Positions 43,443-53,667 are shown, numbered from the stretch's first letter. The stretch is 64,000 nt of DNA from Hespellia sp. (GCA_028693555.1 JAQUVD010000022.1:1-64000), one strand, 5' to 3'. Numbers and translations are program-made. Notes: generated from the letters alone by a model not told the origin.

Positions 43443-45095
43443 TTATTTTTCTATTAGTTCCTCACCACCATTTAATTTCCACTCTTCCACAAACGTGTCA
43501 AAGTAAGAAATAGGTTCTTCCCCTGTCACAATCTTCATGAATGCCAGCACTTCCATATCCTGAAGCTTACGCGACTGAATCCCCTGTGTTTCCTGTACAT
43601 ACTCTTCATTAATATAATTAACATTTCCTTTTTCGATCAACCCTACTGCCTGAATTCGCGAAGTATATGCCGCCCATGTCTCCGCAGTCTTTTCTCCGGC
43701 TAAATAGCTTTGACACTGCGTCAGATATGCGCGTTCCAGGCCATTTAACCGACTGCTCACCTGTGTTCCTTCTAATACAGAAATTAAGTGATTGGTTGTC
43801 AAAAATACTGCATTACTGTAATCACAATTAATAACGAGCGGTCTTGCTGTGATGTCAACACCGGTTGCATAATCTTCAATCTCGTTTGTAGAATCCTTGT
43901 ACCTTGCGTAATCGAATAATGCAGAGGTTATCTTCACTGCAAGTTCCGGATGCTCATATCCTTTTCTGACAACCACATATTTCGTTCTCTGATACGGAAT
44001 ATAGGAATTCACGGTTCCATTGCCGTCTGTGAGCAGATAAGGAACCCACTCCGCATCAGGATTCGCAGCCTTCGCATCTTTAAGTGGATTATTCGGAGCC
44101 CACCACCATCCAAAAAAAGCTCCGCATTGATTATTCTGAATCAGATTTCCAATCTCGGTTGGCGTTCGCATCATATAATCCTCATCAAGAATTCCTTCTT
44201 GATACCATCGGTTCAAATATTCCAGTGCATCCTTTGTCTGACTGCTCGTAGAGCCATACTGCCAGTTGCCACTCGTATCCTTCAGCCAAACCTGCGGATA
44301 TGCACCAAATGCTTCAAACACAGGATCCATAGAATAGTTGGAATTTTCCTGCCCCACTAACCCTGCTGTACTTACGATACCGACATTTTTCTGCCCATCA
44401 AATTCATTTTCCTTAAATGCAAGCAGAATCTGTTCTACGTCCTCAATCGTCTGCGGAACTGCAAGTCCTAATTCTTTTCTCCAGTCATCTCTCAGCCATA
44501 ACAAACTGCAACCGGGATAAACCTGTGTCGACGAAATTGCTTTCATTTCACCGTCATAGGTAACGGAATCAAGGAGCCCCTCTCCATAACTTTCATAAAT
44601 ACTTTTGATAAGCGGCGTTGCACAATTCTCGTAAGCATCTGTGAGATCTTCTACCATATCATTTTCAATGAGTTTCATCAGATAATCATAGTCATTAACA
44701 ACCATTAAATCCGGCATATTTCCTTCCATGACCATGCGTCGAATCATAAGATCATAGTTGTCATCTTCTGTCACTTCCAAAACATCCTGATTCTGGATAT
44801 TCAGTTTTTTCTTCAAATAGCGGGTATAAGCATTGTTCTCATACGTGTCTTTTTCTGGCATGTTGGAGTTATTATCACCAGTCATCTTTCCCAGTGTATA
44901 CAGCACTTCTTCCGGGTATGCCGTCATCGGAGAGGTCGCAGCTTTTTCCCACAATCGATTCTGAGATAAAGATTCCTGTTTCTCCCTCTGTTCATTGATT
45001 TTCTGTAGATATACACCCCCCGCAAATGCACAGATAACAAGGAGTACCGCAGTCACACGCCAGAATTTTGCGTTTCTTGTATGTCTGTTTTTCAT
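43443..45095 (-). CDS. Extracellular solute-binding protein, membrane-anchored, without partner permeases
   Basis: A 550-residue family-1-type solute-binding protein (similar to LipO/YtcQ). The N-terminus is basic with a hydrophobic segment (AVLLVICAFAGGVYL, about 16-31) that lacks a good lipobox, so it is probably held by an uncleaved anchor. It overlaps the YesM-type kinase by 4 bases and no permease genes follow. In related loci such a protein serves polysaccharide or oligosaccharide uptake; here it may instead present ligand to the kinase. Confidence 0.8.
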   Translation of the reverse strand: MKNRHTRNAKFWRVTAVLLVICAFAGGVYLQKINEQREKQESLSQNRLWEKAATSPMTAYPEEVLYTLGKMTGDNNSNMPEKDTYENNAYTRYLKKKLNIQNQDVLEVTEDDNYDLMIRRMVMEGNMPDLMVVNDYDYLMKLIENDMVEDLTDAYENCATPLIKSIYESYGEGLLDSVTYDGEMKAISSTQVYPGCSLLWLRDDWRKELGLAVPQTIEDVEQILLAFKENEFDGQKNVGIVSTAGLVGQENSNYSMDPVFEAFGAYPQVWLKDTSGNWQYGSTSSQTKDALEYLNRWYQEGILDEDYMMRTPTEIGNLIQNNQCGAFFGWWWAPNNPLKDAKAANPDAEWVPYLLTDGNGTVNSYIPYQRTKYVVVRKGYEHPELAVKITSALFDYARYKDSTNEIEDYATGVDITARPLVINCDYSNAVFLTTNHLISVLEGTQVSSRLNGLERAYLTQCQSYLAGEKTAETWAAYTSRIQAVGLIEKGNVNYINEEYVQETQGIQSRKLQDMEVLAFMKIVTGEEPISYFDTFVEEWKLNGGEELIEK

Positions 45096-46768
45096 ATGCC
45101 TTGATCCCCCTTTCCAGATTTTGGGATCCGGATATGAATCGTTGTCTTCACATTCGGTACGCTTTCAACCTCAATATGATATGTCTCACCGTAATGAAGG
45201 CGGAGGCGGTCATTTACATTTTTTACGCCATATCCTTTGGCATCATAATTCAGAATCTGTGCCGCCTCTTGCTCACTCATTCCCGCACCGTTATCAGAAA
45301 TATCAATTAAGACATCCTTCTCATCCTGCTTAATCATAATCCACATCTGATGATCCGGATCTTCCTTGATATCCAGCCCATGTTCCAGTGCATTTTCTAC
45401 AAATGGCTGGAAAATAAGTGCTGGAATATAATACTCATATGTATTCTCATCGATGTCGTAGTGTACGACAAAATTATTATCATGTATGCAGAGTTGAATT
45501 GCCAGATACGACTGAATATTCTCAACTGCATTTCGGATCGTATTCATCGTCTTTCCCCTGTTCAATGTTGTACGATAGAAACTTGACAGCGTCAGGGTGA
45601 TTCTGCTAATTTCTTTCTCGTCAGCCTCAATTGCCTTCCAATTGATAATAGATAATGAATTGTAGAGGAAATGTGGATTAATCTGAGCCTGCAATGCCTT
45701 CATCTCAAATTCTTTCTGTGAAATCTTTGTCTGATAGTTTTCCTGAATCAGCTCCTGAATTCGTTTCATCATGTGATTATAGCTTCGGATCAGACTACCG
45801 ATTTCATCCTCTCGTGTGGAAGTAATTCCGACTTTCATATTATCACTGTCGACATTTTGAATGTCTTTCGTCAAGAGTTCAATTGGTTTGGAAATATAGT
45901 TGGAAAATAGTCGTCCTAAAAATAAAATTCCAATGATGCATACTATAATTCGAATCAGAATATCCAATGTATTCTTCCATGAAATCGTCGCAATCGAAGA
46001 CTTTGGTGTATAATAAACTGCTTGTAAACCCAGTGACTGAATCTTCTCTGTCACACAAATATAAGAGTCTACCGCGTTTTTAGAATAAGTTAGACTCTTG
46101 TCTTCATAATAATTCCAAACTTCCTCCGTTCCTGTCACAGTGACTCCATAGCTTTCGACTGCGAGCTGATCAAAGCTCTGCAGCAACGATTGTATATTAC
46201 ATTTTACAACAACATAACTCTTAATATCTTTGTAATTTGGCATCTTACGAATCGCAAGCATACATAAGGAATCCGCATCATAGATCCATGTAAAAGTCTC
46301 GCTTTTTGAATCTTCTACCGTTGAATACCATGGCTGTTTTGCAAGCTCACTTAGCGGCTGCGTCTCTTCCCCAAACGACTGTGATATGTTTTCCGAATAG
46401 ATCGTAATCTGACGCATCACCAAATTCTGGTATTCCAGCGCATTCATGGTATTACAGACCTCCTGATAAAAACCATACCGTGTTGCCTTTTCGTTTGGAT
46501 CACATTCCACAAAGTTAATCACATTCTGGTCATAGACAAAATAATCTATCATCTGCTCGCAAACTGCAACCTGTGAAATCACGCTGGATGTCGCTTGCTG
46601 CAGCGAATTCTTCATATCTGTCTTTCTATTTTCCACAACTGTATTGTGAGCGTTAATCGACAGCATTGTCCCCAAAAGAGCAATCGGAACAAAGCCAACA
46701 ATTCCAAGCAGAATCATCAGCTTCGTACGAATCTTAAGAGAATTAAACTTCTGAACTATCTTTTTCAT
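45092..46768 (-). CDS. YesM-family sensor histidine kinase
   Basis: A 558-residue kinase with a membrane helix near residue 18-38, an extracytoplasmic sensor domain of about 240 residues, a second helix near 281-301, a HAMP domain, and the His_kinase (PF06580) segment with the phosphoacceptor in QINPHFLYNSL, followed by an HATPase domain (GMSEQEAA, YGVKNVNDRL). This group senses carbohydrates. It overlaps the regulator by 26 bases and the solute-binding gene by 4 bases. Confidence 0.9.
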   Translation of the reverse strand: MKKIVQKFNSLKIRTKLMILLGIVGFVPIALLGTMLSINAHNTVVENRKTDMKNSLQQATSSVISQVAVCEQMIDYFVYDQNVINFVECDPNEKATRYGFYQEVCNTMNALEYQNLVMRQITIYSENISQSFGEETQPLSELAKQPWYSTVEDSKSETFTWIYDADSLCMLAIRKMPNYKDIKSYVVVKCNIQSLLQSFDQLAVESYGVTVTGTEEVWNYYEDKSLTYSKNAVDSYICVTEKIQSLGLQAVYYTPKSSIATISWKNTLDILIRIIVCIIGILFLGRLFSNYISKPIELLTKDIQNVDSDNMKVGITSTREDEIGSLIRSYNHMMKRIQELIQENYQTKISQKEFEMKALQAQINPHFLYNSLSIINWKAIEADEKEISRITLTLSSFYRTTLNRGKTMNTIRNAVENIQSYLAIQLCIHDNNFVVHYDIDENTYEYYIPALIFQPFVENALEHGLDIKEDPDHQMWIMIKQDEKDVLIDISDNGAGMSEQEAAQILNYDAKGYGVKNVNDRLRLHYGETYHIEVESVPNVKTTIHIRIPKSGKGDQGI

Positions 46769-48269
46769 CCTCCGGCTCGCCCTTTCGAAACTGCTCCGGT
46801 GTACATCCGTAATACTCCCGAAAGCTTTTTATAAAATAGGATACATTGGAAAATCCTGTTTCCTGACAGATCTGCACAATCTTCATATTCGTCTCTGCCA
46901 GACGTTTCTTCGCCTGTGCAATACGATACTCCTTTACGAAACGACTAAGATTCTGACCTGTCTCCTTTTTGAAAATATAGCTGAAATATCCCGGCGAAAG
47001 ATACACCTGCTCCGCAAGTATTTCCACACTGATATCCTCACTGTAATGTGCGTATATGTAACTTTTGGCCCGTTCCACTTCATCACGCACATTCTCTTTC
47101 GAATCCGACAAACGCTGTTCAAATTGCTCAATCATTTTTTCTATCTCTTTTAGTACCTCATCCATCGACTGCAGCTCGTATATCTTCTGAATAGATTCTT
47201 CCAGTGAACGTCCCTCGATATGCTGCTTTGAATAGAGTTCTTTTACAAGATTTGCAAAAAGAAACTTCGTGTAGATTTGTGAGTATTTTTGAAATCCCTC
47301 TGCGCTTTTCTTCAGCTTTTGAAAATGCTCCTCCAGATGAATCATATCATTCAGATGAATATCTTCCATCATATATCCAATCAAATCATTCATAAATTGT
47401 TCTGCTGATACCTCCTCAGGCTTTTCCTGTGGGAAAAAAACACGGGTCTTCTTACGGTAGAACTTGTTCTCCATCAGATTATCTAATTTTCTAAACGCTC
47501 CAGGCATGTCCTCTAACGATTTCAGTCTGCTGCTTACCGCAATATAAAACTTGTCTCCCCAAACTTGACGCATCACTTCACAAAGATGTTCTGCAAATGC
47601 GGGAATGTCACATTCACTTTTCAGCAGACAGAGTTCTCTCTCCGGACCCACATTTAAAAAACTCATCTTTTGTTTTATCTCAACCTGCAATTTTTCCTCT
47701 ACCCCATCCTCCTGCTCTTCAAAAAAATTATCGTCACTTTCAATCAGAAACATGGTATTGACTTTTTCCCATTCCTTTATATCCACACGTTCACTGATCT
47801 TGTCAAGCAATTCCGATGATCCCTGATACAGATATTTTCCAAGAAAATAACTCTCCAGATTCTCCTGCGTCTCCTGCGATTCCTGCCTTATCTCTTCGCG
47901 TGCCTGAATCTTTTCAATCAGTTTATCAAACGTGCTCTGGAACTCTATCGGATCCACAGGCTTTAACACATAATTCTCTACGCCGAATTTCAAGGCCTGC
48001 TTTGCATACTCAAACTCGCCATAGCCACTAAAAATCACCATCTCGATATCCGGCTGCACGTCTCGCGCTTTTTCCACCAGTTCCGTACCTGTCATAAACG
48101 GCATCTTGATATCCGTGAAGAGAATATCCATGCGGTCCTTCTTCAATAACTCAAGTGCTTCTCTGCCATTCGACGCCTCATATATCTCAAGCTCTTCTTT
48201 TCGATTACCCAGTAGAAACTTAATTCCATTTCGCTCTATCTTCTCATCATCGACAATTAATACCTTCAT
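46743..48269 (-). CDS. YesN-family response regulator (receiver + AraC HTH)
   Basis: A 508-residue regulator. The receiver domain holds acidic residues at 7-8 and phosphoacceptor Asp53 (FTDIKMPF); the C-terminal 100 residues are an AraC-type double HTH (ISVEILAEQVYLSPGYFSYIF; VSYFIKSFREYYGCTPEQF). The 270-residue middle is the typical poorly conserved region of YesN proteins. It pairs with the YesM kinase and probably controls carbohydrate genes; targets cannot be read from here. Confidence 0.92.
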   Translation of the reverse strand: MKVLIVDDEKIERNGIKFLLGNRKEELEIYEASNGREALELLKKDRMDILFTDIKMPFMTGTELVEKARDVQPDIEMVIFSGYGEFEYAKQALKFGVENYVLKPVDPIEFQSTFDKLIEKIQAREEIRQESQETQENLESYFLGKYLYQGSSELLDKISERVDIKEWEKVNTMFLIESDDNFFEEQEDGVEEKLQVEIKQKMSFLNVGPERELCLLKSECDIPAFAEHLCEVMRQVWGDKFYIAVSSRLKSLEDMPGAFRKLDNLMENKFYRKKTRVFFPQEKPEEVSAEQFMNDLIGYMMEDIHLNDMIHLEEHFQKLKKSAEGFQKYSQIYTKFLFANLVKELYSKQHIEGRSLEESIQKIYELQSMDEVLKEIEKMIEQFEQRLSDSKENVRDEVERAKSYIYAHYSEDISVEILAEQVYLSPGYFSYIFKKETGQNLSRFVKEYRIAQAKKRLAETNMKIVQICQETGFSNVSYFIKSFREYYGCTPEQFRKGEPEDEKDSSEV

Positions 48270-48341
48270 AACGCCTCCTGTTCCAAGTCCATCTATATGT
48301 TTATTGTACTTCTAATCGTCATTGCTTGGCAAGCAATATTG

Positions 48342-48715
48342 CGATTTAATTCAGTAGAAGACATTCGCTGAGAGCCGGCTGATGCCTCCAGCAGTGTACT
48401 GGTGCGACGAGGGCGTTTGGTGCAAGTTGAAGTAAGTGAATTTTGGAGGTGTGTTGTGGATTAGGGCATTCATTGAAGCTTTAGAGTTGTTTGAAAAATA
48501 AGAGATGATAGATTGAGGGGGACTCATGTATTTCAAATACATGAGCTCAGTGATGCATAGAGTAAGAATCATCAGATTCTTGCTCGTATCATCACGGTAC
48601 TCAATCTATCATCTCTTATTTTTCTAGCAACTCTTAGCGCCCAATTACAGCACGCAAACGCAACACACACCCAAAATCACGGACTCCAACTCTACACTAA
48701 ATCACAATTTCCAAA
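48342..48715. repeat. A-type palindromic element, copy 5 (reverse, only a stub of B)
   Basis: The A part (about 48417-48705) is nearly identical to copies 1 and 4. At its left, only the first 25 bases of B remain (AGTAGAAGACATTCGCTGAG and AGCC), joined directly to the linker hairpin CCAGCAGTGTACTGG. The left end reads ATTGCGATTTA and the right end, inside the last codons of glgP, reads TTGTGATTTAGTGTAG on the minus strand. Confidence 0.9.
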
Positions 48716-50954
48716 TATCACGGTTATATTCCTCAATGGTTCTGTCTGATGAGAAATATCCTGCCTTACTGATATTACACAACATTTTCTTCGCCCAGCC
48801 TTTACGATCTGCATAATCATTCAAGGCCTGTTCCTTTTTCATCCGATAATCCTCAAAATCAAGGAATGTCATAAACCAGTCTTTATTTAAGAGCTCTTCC
48901 TTCACATGGTTTAGGCATACCTCATCCCCAACCTTTTTCATCTCCTCACCGGTCAGAAAATCAACTGCTTTACGAAGAATTGCATCTCTCTCATAGAAAT
49001 CTCTTGATACATAATCTGCCTTTTGATAATGTACAATAACCTCTTCACTGGATGCACCGAACACGTAAATGTTCTCATCTCCGACAAGCTGATGAATCTC
49101 AACATTGGCACCATCATCCGTTCCTAATGTGACCGCTCCGTTTAACATGAATTTCATATTACCTGTTCCGCTTGCTTCTTTCGACGCCAACGAAATCTGT
49201 TCGGAAATATCGCATGCCGGTATTAATTTTTCTGCTAATGTTACATTGTAGTTTTCCACCATGACTACTTGCAGATATGGACTGACCTGTGGATCATTGT
49301 GAATAATTTCCTGCAGGCAGAGAATCGCGTGTATAATCTCCTTGGCAATAATATATGCCGGTGCAGCCTTAGCTCCAAAGATGATTGTGATTGGAGTCTC
49401 TGGTATTTTCCCGGCTTTGATTTCCTGATATTTACAGATAGCATACAATACATTCATTTGCTGTCTTTTATATTCATGAAGCCTTTTTACCTGAATATCA
49501 AAGATCGCATTTTCATTCAAATCGATGTTCTGTGTCTCCTTCAGATATGCGACAAGTTCTGCTTTATTCCGCTGCTTGATTGCAAGGAGTTTCTCAAGTA
49601 CGTCCTCGTTATTCACAAGATTTCCCAGCTTCTCAAGTTCCATAGCATTTTTCTTGTAGCCAGGACCAATCCACTCTGTAATTTGATTTGCAAGAATTGG
49701 ATTACACTGAAGCAGCCATCTTCTAAATGTGATGCCGTTCGTCTTGTTATTGAATTTCTCCGGATAAATTTTATAAAAGTTGTTAAGTTCTGTCTCCTTC
49801 AAAATCTCGGTATGAAGTGCTGCAACACCATTTACACTAAATCCATAGTGGATATCCATATGTGCCATATGCACAATATCATTGCGATCAATAATTGTTA
49901 CACTCTCATCATCAAATTTCCTTCGTACTTTATCATCTAACACTTCAATAATTGGAACAAGCTGTGGAACAACCTCTTTTAAATAATGCATTGGCCATTT
50001 TTCAAGTGCTTCTGCCAGAATCGTGTGGTTCGTGTAAGCGCAGGTCTTCGATACAACTTCAACTGCCTGATCCATTTGCAGACCCCTTAATGTAAGAAGA
50101 CGAATCAATTCAGGAATTACCATGCTTGGATGTGTATCATTAATCTGAATCACTGCATATTCATTGAGGTCATAAAGATTACTGCCTTTATTCTCACATT
50201 CTTCAAGGATGAGCTGTGCAGCGTTACTGACCATGAAATATTGCTGATAAATACGCAGCATTCTTCCCTTCTCATCACTGTCATCAGGATATAGAAACAG
50301 GGTCAGATTTTTTGCGATATCCTCTTTATCGAATGTAATCCCGTCATGCACCATACTTTCATCTACTGAGTCAATATCGAATAATTCCAGTTTGTTGGTT
50401 CTTCCTTCATATCCTGTAATTGCAAGCTCATACATTCTGGAATTCAGACTGAAATCCTTAAATTTTACAGGATATGTTTTCTCTGTCTTAATCAACCAGC
50501 TTGGGGTTTCAATCCATGGATTTACCATCTCTTTCTGCTTATTGTCTGCAAATTCCTGCTTGAATAATCCAAGATGATAGTTTAATCCAATTCCTGCCCC
50601 AGTCATATTCAATGTTGCAATCGAGTCCAAAAAGCACGATGCAAGTCTTCCAAGCCCCCCATTTCCAAGTGACGGCTCTACTTCAATCTCCTCAATCCGG
50701 CAGATATCTTTCCCGTTTGCAGCAAGTAGATTTCTTGCCTCCTCATAGATTCCAAGGTTAATCATGTTATTGGATAATAATTTTCCTATCAAAAATTCTG
50801 CGGAAATATAATAGATTTTCTTCTTTCCTTCTTCTCTCTGACGATTCACTGCCTCCGACTGTGTCAATTTCAATAATACCTCATATACTTCTCTATCTGT
50901 ACTGTCTGCAATGCTTTTTCCCAACATTTCATTTAATCTTGCTTCTAAATTCAT
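48702..50954 (-). CDS. glgP: Glycogen/maltodextrin phosphorylase
   Basis: A 750-residue GT35 phosphorylase releasing glucose 1-phosphate from glycogen or maltodextrin. The PLP-binding Lys lies in [12 protein letters not shown], and the substrate loop [12 protein letters not shown] is intact. It is somewhat shorter than the 800-residue enteric enzymes but normal for Firmicutes. The stop codon lies within the end of the palindromic repeat. Works with malQ elsewhere in the window. Confidence 0.95.
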   Translation of the reverse strand: MNLEARLNEMLGKSIADSTDREVYEVLLKLTQSEAVNRQREEGKKKIYYISAEFLIGKLLSNNMINLGIYEEARNLLAANGKDICRIEEIEVEPSLGNGGLGRLASCFLDSIATLNMTGAGIGLNYHLGLFKQEFADNKQKEMVNPWIETPSWLIKTEKTYPVKFKDFSLNSRMYELAITGYEGRTNKLELFDIDSVDESMVHDGITFDKEDIAKNLTLFLYPDDSDEKGRMLRIYQQYFMVSNAAQLILEECENKGSNLYDLNEYAVIQINDTHPSMVIPELIRLLTLRGLQMDQAVEVVSKTCAYTNHTILAEALEKWPMHYLKEVVPQLVPIIEVLDDKVRRKFDDESVTIIDRNDIVHMAHMDIHYGFSVNGVAALHTEILKETELNNFYKIYPEKFNNKTNGITFRRWLLQCNPILANQITEWIGPGYKKNAMELEKLGNLVNNEDVLEKLLAIKQRNKAELVAYLKETQNIDLNENAIFDIQVKRLHEYKRQQMNVLYAICKYQEIKAGKIPETPITIIFGAKAAPAYIIAKEIIHAILCLQEIIHNDPQVSPYLQVVMVENYNVTLAEKLIPACDISEQISLASKEASGTGNMKFMLNGAVTLGTDDGANVEIHQLVGDENIYVFGASSEEVIVHYQKADYVSRDFYERDAILRKAVDFLTGEEMKKVGDEVCLNHVKEELLNKDWFMTFLDFEDYRMKKEQALNDYADRKGWAKKMLCNISKAGYFSSDRTIEEYNRDIWKL

Positions 50955-51054
50955 ACTGTGTGATTCCTTTCTTCGTCTGATTTTTTCTAGATACCTATAA
51001 CACGATCGTGTCTTTTTAACATTTCATAATATGCATTATACAATCATTTTTTTA

Positions 51055-51092
51055 GTATTGCTTGCATAATAGTCTTTATTTATAGTACAATA
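51055..51092 (+). promoter_or_regulatory. Probable promoter of the AraC regulator gene
   Basis: TTGCAT near 51060 and TACAAT at about 51084-51089 are about 18 bases apart. The palindrome ATAGTACAATACTAT covers the -10 and may be an autoregulatory site. The same 190-base gap carries the divergent glgP promoter. Confidence 0.4.
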
Positions 51093-51147
51093 CTATCAAA
51101 ATAGAAATCAGACGTTGGAGCCAGTCTTTGTCTGATTGGAGGTGCAC

Positions 51148-52014
51148 ATGAACATAAACGAATACCAGCAACTGCTGGAAGATAAAGTCCATACAGATGC
51201 TAGTTTTCCCTACAATACATATTTATGTACAATTCCTCTAGATTTTTCCTGCGTCCCCATACATTGGCACGATGAGATTGAATTGATTATTATAAAAAAG
51301 GGGCAGGGATTCGTCCATGTCGATCTGGTGGAATATCCGGTCTATGCAGGCGATATCGTCTTCGTACTGCCTGGCAAACTGCATTCCATCGAAGAGGCCG
51401 TCGGACACCACATGGAATACGAAAATATCCTGTTTCGCAAAGAGTTACTGCTTGCCCCCAACGATGATCTTTGTGCAAATGCATTTCTTATGCCGCTCTT
51501 TCGTGAAACTATACACACTGACTGTTACATCCATTCCTCTCTGTCATACTATGAAGAGATTCGAGATGTCATTCGCTCAATTGATCAAATATGTTCATCA
51601 CGGCCAACCGGCTATCAGCTTGCAGTCAAGAGTCGCTTATTCCAGCTCTTTTTTATCATTATTTCTAATTTGAATAAAAACACTTCACATCATTCGGAGA
51701 CAAAAAAACTGGATAAAATTAAAATCGTAGTGAAGTATGTAGCAGAACATTACAACGAGCCCATTACACTTTCCCAGATGGCCAAACTGTGTTACTACAG
51801 CGATTCGCATTTTATGAAATTCTTTAAACTTCAGATGAAAGAAAGCTTTATAAGTTATCTGAATAACTATCGCCTTACCATTGCTGCAAGAATGCTGACT
51901 TCAACCCCGTTGTCCATTTTAGAGATTGCAAATCATGTCGGCTTCAATAATTTGTCTTACTTTAACCGATTATTCAAAAAAAGATACGGAATCACTCCAA
52001 AGCAAATGCGGTAA
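51148..52014 (+). CDS. AraC-family transcriptional regulator with cupin domain
   Basis: A 288-residue regulator: N-terminal cupin ligand-binding domain (IPLDFSCVPIHWHDEIELI with the usual His/Glu, then IVFVLPGKLHSIE) and C-terminal AraC HTH (ITLSQMAKLCYYSDSHFMKFF; LEIANHVGFNNLSYFNRLF). ATG at 51148 has GGAGGTG 6 bases upstream; the TTG at 51136 lies inside that site. It is divergent from glgP and followed by an ECF S component whose promoter region holds two direct repeats, so that gene is a likely target. Confidence 0.9.
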   Translation: MNINEYQQLLEDKVHTDASFPYNTYLCTIPLDFSCVPIHWHDEIELIIIKKGQGFVHVDLVEYPVYAGDIVFVLPGKLHSIEEAVGHHMEYENILFRKELLLAPNDDLCANAFLMPLFRETIHTDCYIHSSLSYYEEIRDVIRSIDQICSSRPTGYQLAVKSRLFQLFFIIISNLNKNTSHHSETKKLDKIKIVVKYVAEHYNEPITLSQMAKLCYYSDSHFMKFFKLQMKESFISYLNNYRLTIAARMLTSTPLSILEIANHVGFNNLSYFNRLFKKRYGITPKQMR

Positions 52015-52020
52015 GTGGTA

Positions 52021-52049
52021 TGGTCATTTTTATTAAAACTGGTCATTTT
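52021..52049 (+). promoter_or_regulatory. Direct repeats upstream of the ECF S-component gene
   Basis: TGGTCATTTT occurs at 52021 and 52040, about two helix turns apart, a spacing used by AraC-type activators. A TATAGT-like -10 lies near 52074. The repeats begin 6 bases after the araC-type gene stop. Confidence 0.4.
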
Positions 52050-52107
52050 CACAATGCCATTTTTCTTGTATAGTTTCTGTAACATAAAACTTTGGAGGAA
52101 TGACATT

Positions 52108-52653
52108 ATGAAAGACACACATTTGAAAAAACTTATTTTAACCGCTCTTTTCACGGCACTTACCTGTGCCGCTACTATGAGCATCCGCATCCCGACCCCC
52201 GGTACCAGTGGTTATATCCATCCCGGAGACGCACTCGTGATTTTATCCGGAATCTATCTTGGTCCCGCTTATGGATTTTTTGCTGCGGGCGTAGGTTCCG
52301 CCCTATCCGATCTTTTCGGTGGATATCTGTTATACGCACCAGCCACATTACTGATCAAAGGACTCATTGCTCTATTATCAGCAATTGTCTACCGCAAAAT
52401 TGCCCGAGATAATCAGCTTTGGAAAAAATATGTCGGAGTTGTAATCGGCGGCATCTTCGATATTGCACTTGTCGGCGGGGGCTATCTTGCTTTTGAGTTC
52501 GTCATCTATGGCAGCGGAGCCATTGCCAGTCTGATTCCCAACCTGATTCAGGGCTGCGGCGGTCTTGTCATCTCACTGTTACTCTACTCTGCCTTGTCTG
52601 CTGTACCTGAATTTAAAAAACTTGGAAACGTAAATAGCCAGATAGATGTCTAA
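52108..52653 (+). CDS. ECF transporter S component
   Basis: A 181-residue membrane protein with five to six helices. TALFTALTCAATMSIRIP and GYIHPGDALVILSGI followed by PAYGFFAAGVGSALSDLFGG are the hallmark of the ECF-ribofla_trS/QueT-like family of vitamin-binding S components. It would dock to a shared EcfAAT module not present here. The vitamin or micronutrient cannot be assigned; no riboswitch was visible in the leader. ATG at 52108 follows GGAGG. Confidence 0.88.
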   Translation: MKDTHLKKLILTALFTALTCAATMSIRIPTPGTSGYIHPGDALVILSGIYLGPAYGFFAAGVGSALSDLFGGYLLYAPATLLIKGLIALLSAIVYRKIARDNQLWKKYVGVVIGGIFDIALVGGGYLAFEFVIYGSGAIASLIPNLIQGCGGLVISLLLYSALSAVPEFKKLGNVNSQIDV

Positions 52654-52678
52654 CATCTATCTGGCTATTTACGTTTCC
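52624..52678. terminator. Perfect 26-bp hairpin over the ECF S stop codon
   Basis: GGAAACGTAAATAGCCAGAT... at 52624-52649 pairs fully with 52653-52678 around a CTA loop. The TAA stop sits in the loop, so the last nine codons are part of the stem. No T-run follows on plus; it may act as a bidirectional terminator for the convergent pair or protect 3' ends. Confidence 0.65.
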
Positions 52679-52749
52679 TATTCATATAAGTTATCCAGCT
52701 TACTTTTCTCGTGATTTTTGAATGATCTTTTTCATAAGTTCTGATTTTA

Positions 52750-53631
52750 TCACAATACTGTAATCGTAAAGGTATACGCCTTCTTCTCGCCAGGTTTCAC
52801 GACCTGCACATTTCTCTTCTCTTCAAATACATCGCTCTCATCACTGCAGGTCGATAAGCCAACCCATGGCTCTATTGCCACAAATGGACCATCATTTGCT
52901 GATGACCAGAGAATAATATACGGAAAATCATCAAAAGAAAGTTCCACTCCTGTCTTGCTTTTCTTCGATAATAATTTAATCTTTCTAGATTGTAATTCAT
53001 CGAAGATCACTGCATCTTTACGGAATAATTCATGTTTCAAATTCATCGTCTTTGCATGATCTAAACAAGCTGTTCTATGCTCCATATCGATCAATCCCGT
53101 TTCTGTTACAGGTATTGGAACCGTGCATGTCTCTTCTTTCTCAAACTCTACATAGCAGTCGTTGTAATCTTCGTCCTCTACAAGTGGACAGTTAAATCCA
53201 GGATGTCCACCTATAAAGAACGGCATATCCTTGTCCCCCGTATTCTCCACTTCATATGTAATATTTACTGATTTCCCAGCTAACCCATATCTTGTTGTCA
53301 ATTTGAACTCATAGGGAAATTTTTTTAATGTCTCTTCATTACTTGTAATAGAAAAGCAAATTGCGTCATCTCTTATTCCTTCAAATATAAACTCCGATTT
53401 CCTCACAATTCCATGTCTTGGCATTGCCATCTGCATACCTTGCCTGCTCTCAGCCTTGTCATTCCGAATGCTTCCACAGATCGGAAAGAGTACAGGTGCA
53501 GTTCCACTCCAGTATGCTGCATCACCCTGCCAGAGATACTCAATTCCATTCTTATCCTTGATTGAACTAAGTGTTCCTCCAAGCTCTGTAAGTTTCACTT
53601 CCAAATGTTCATTTGATAATATGTGATTCAT
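52750..53631 (-). CDS. Aldose 1-epimerase-like protein (YphB/LacX type)
   Basis: A 293-residue galactose-mutarotase-fold protein (ELGGTLSSIKDKNGIEYLWQ; HPGFNCPL with the family His; HGIVR). Such LacX-like proteins accompany lactose/tagatose operons and probably act on hexose or hexose 6-phosphate anomers. ATG at 53631 follows GGAGGG. It is the last gene of the galactitol operon on the minus strand. Confidence 0.85.
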   Translation of the reverse strand: MNHILSNEHLEVKLTELGGTLSSIKDKNGIEYLWQGDAAYWSGTAPVLFPICGSIRNDKAESRQGMQMAMPRHGIVRKSEFIFEGIRDDAICFSITSNEETLKKFPYEFKLTTRYGLAGKSVNITYEVENTGDKDMPFFIGGHPGFNCPLVEDEDYNDCYVEFEKEETCTVPIPVTETGLIDMEHRTACLDHAKTMNLKHELFRKDAVIFDELQSRKIKLLSKKSKTGVELSFDDFPYIILWSSANDGPFVAIEPWVGLSTCSDESDVFEEKRNVQVVKPGEKKAYTFTITVL

Positions 53632-53667
53632 CACATTCCCTCCAATTTTCATTACATATTTTCTATT

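Noticed and set aside
48351-48572. ORFs of about 60-80 codons inside the palindromic repeats (also near 21672, 22118, 34252).
   Set aside because: They lack ribosome sites, differ between copies and follow the arms of the palindromes, where paired substitutions break any reading frame.
52015-52107. Riboswitch in the ECF S-component leader.
   Set aside because: The leader is under 90 bases and shows no conserved TPP, FMN, preQ1 or cobalamin core; direct repeats explain it better.
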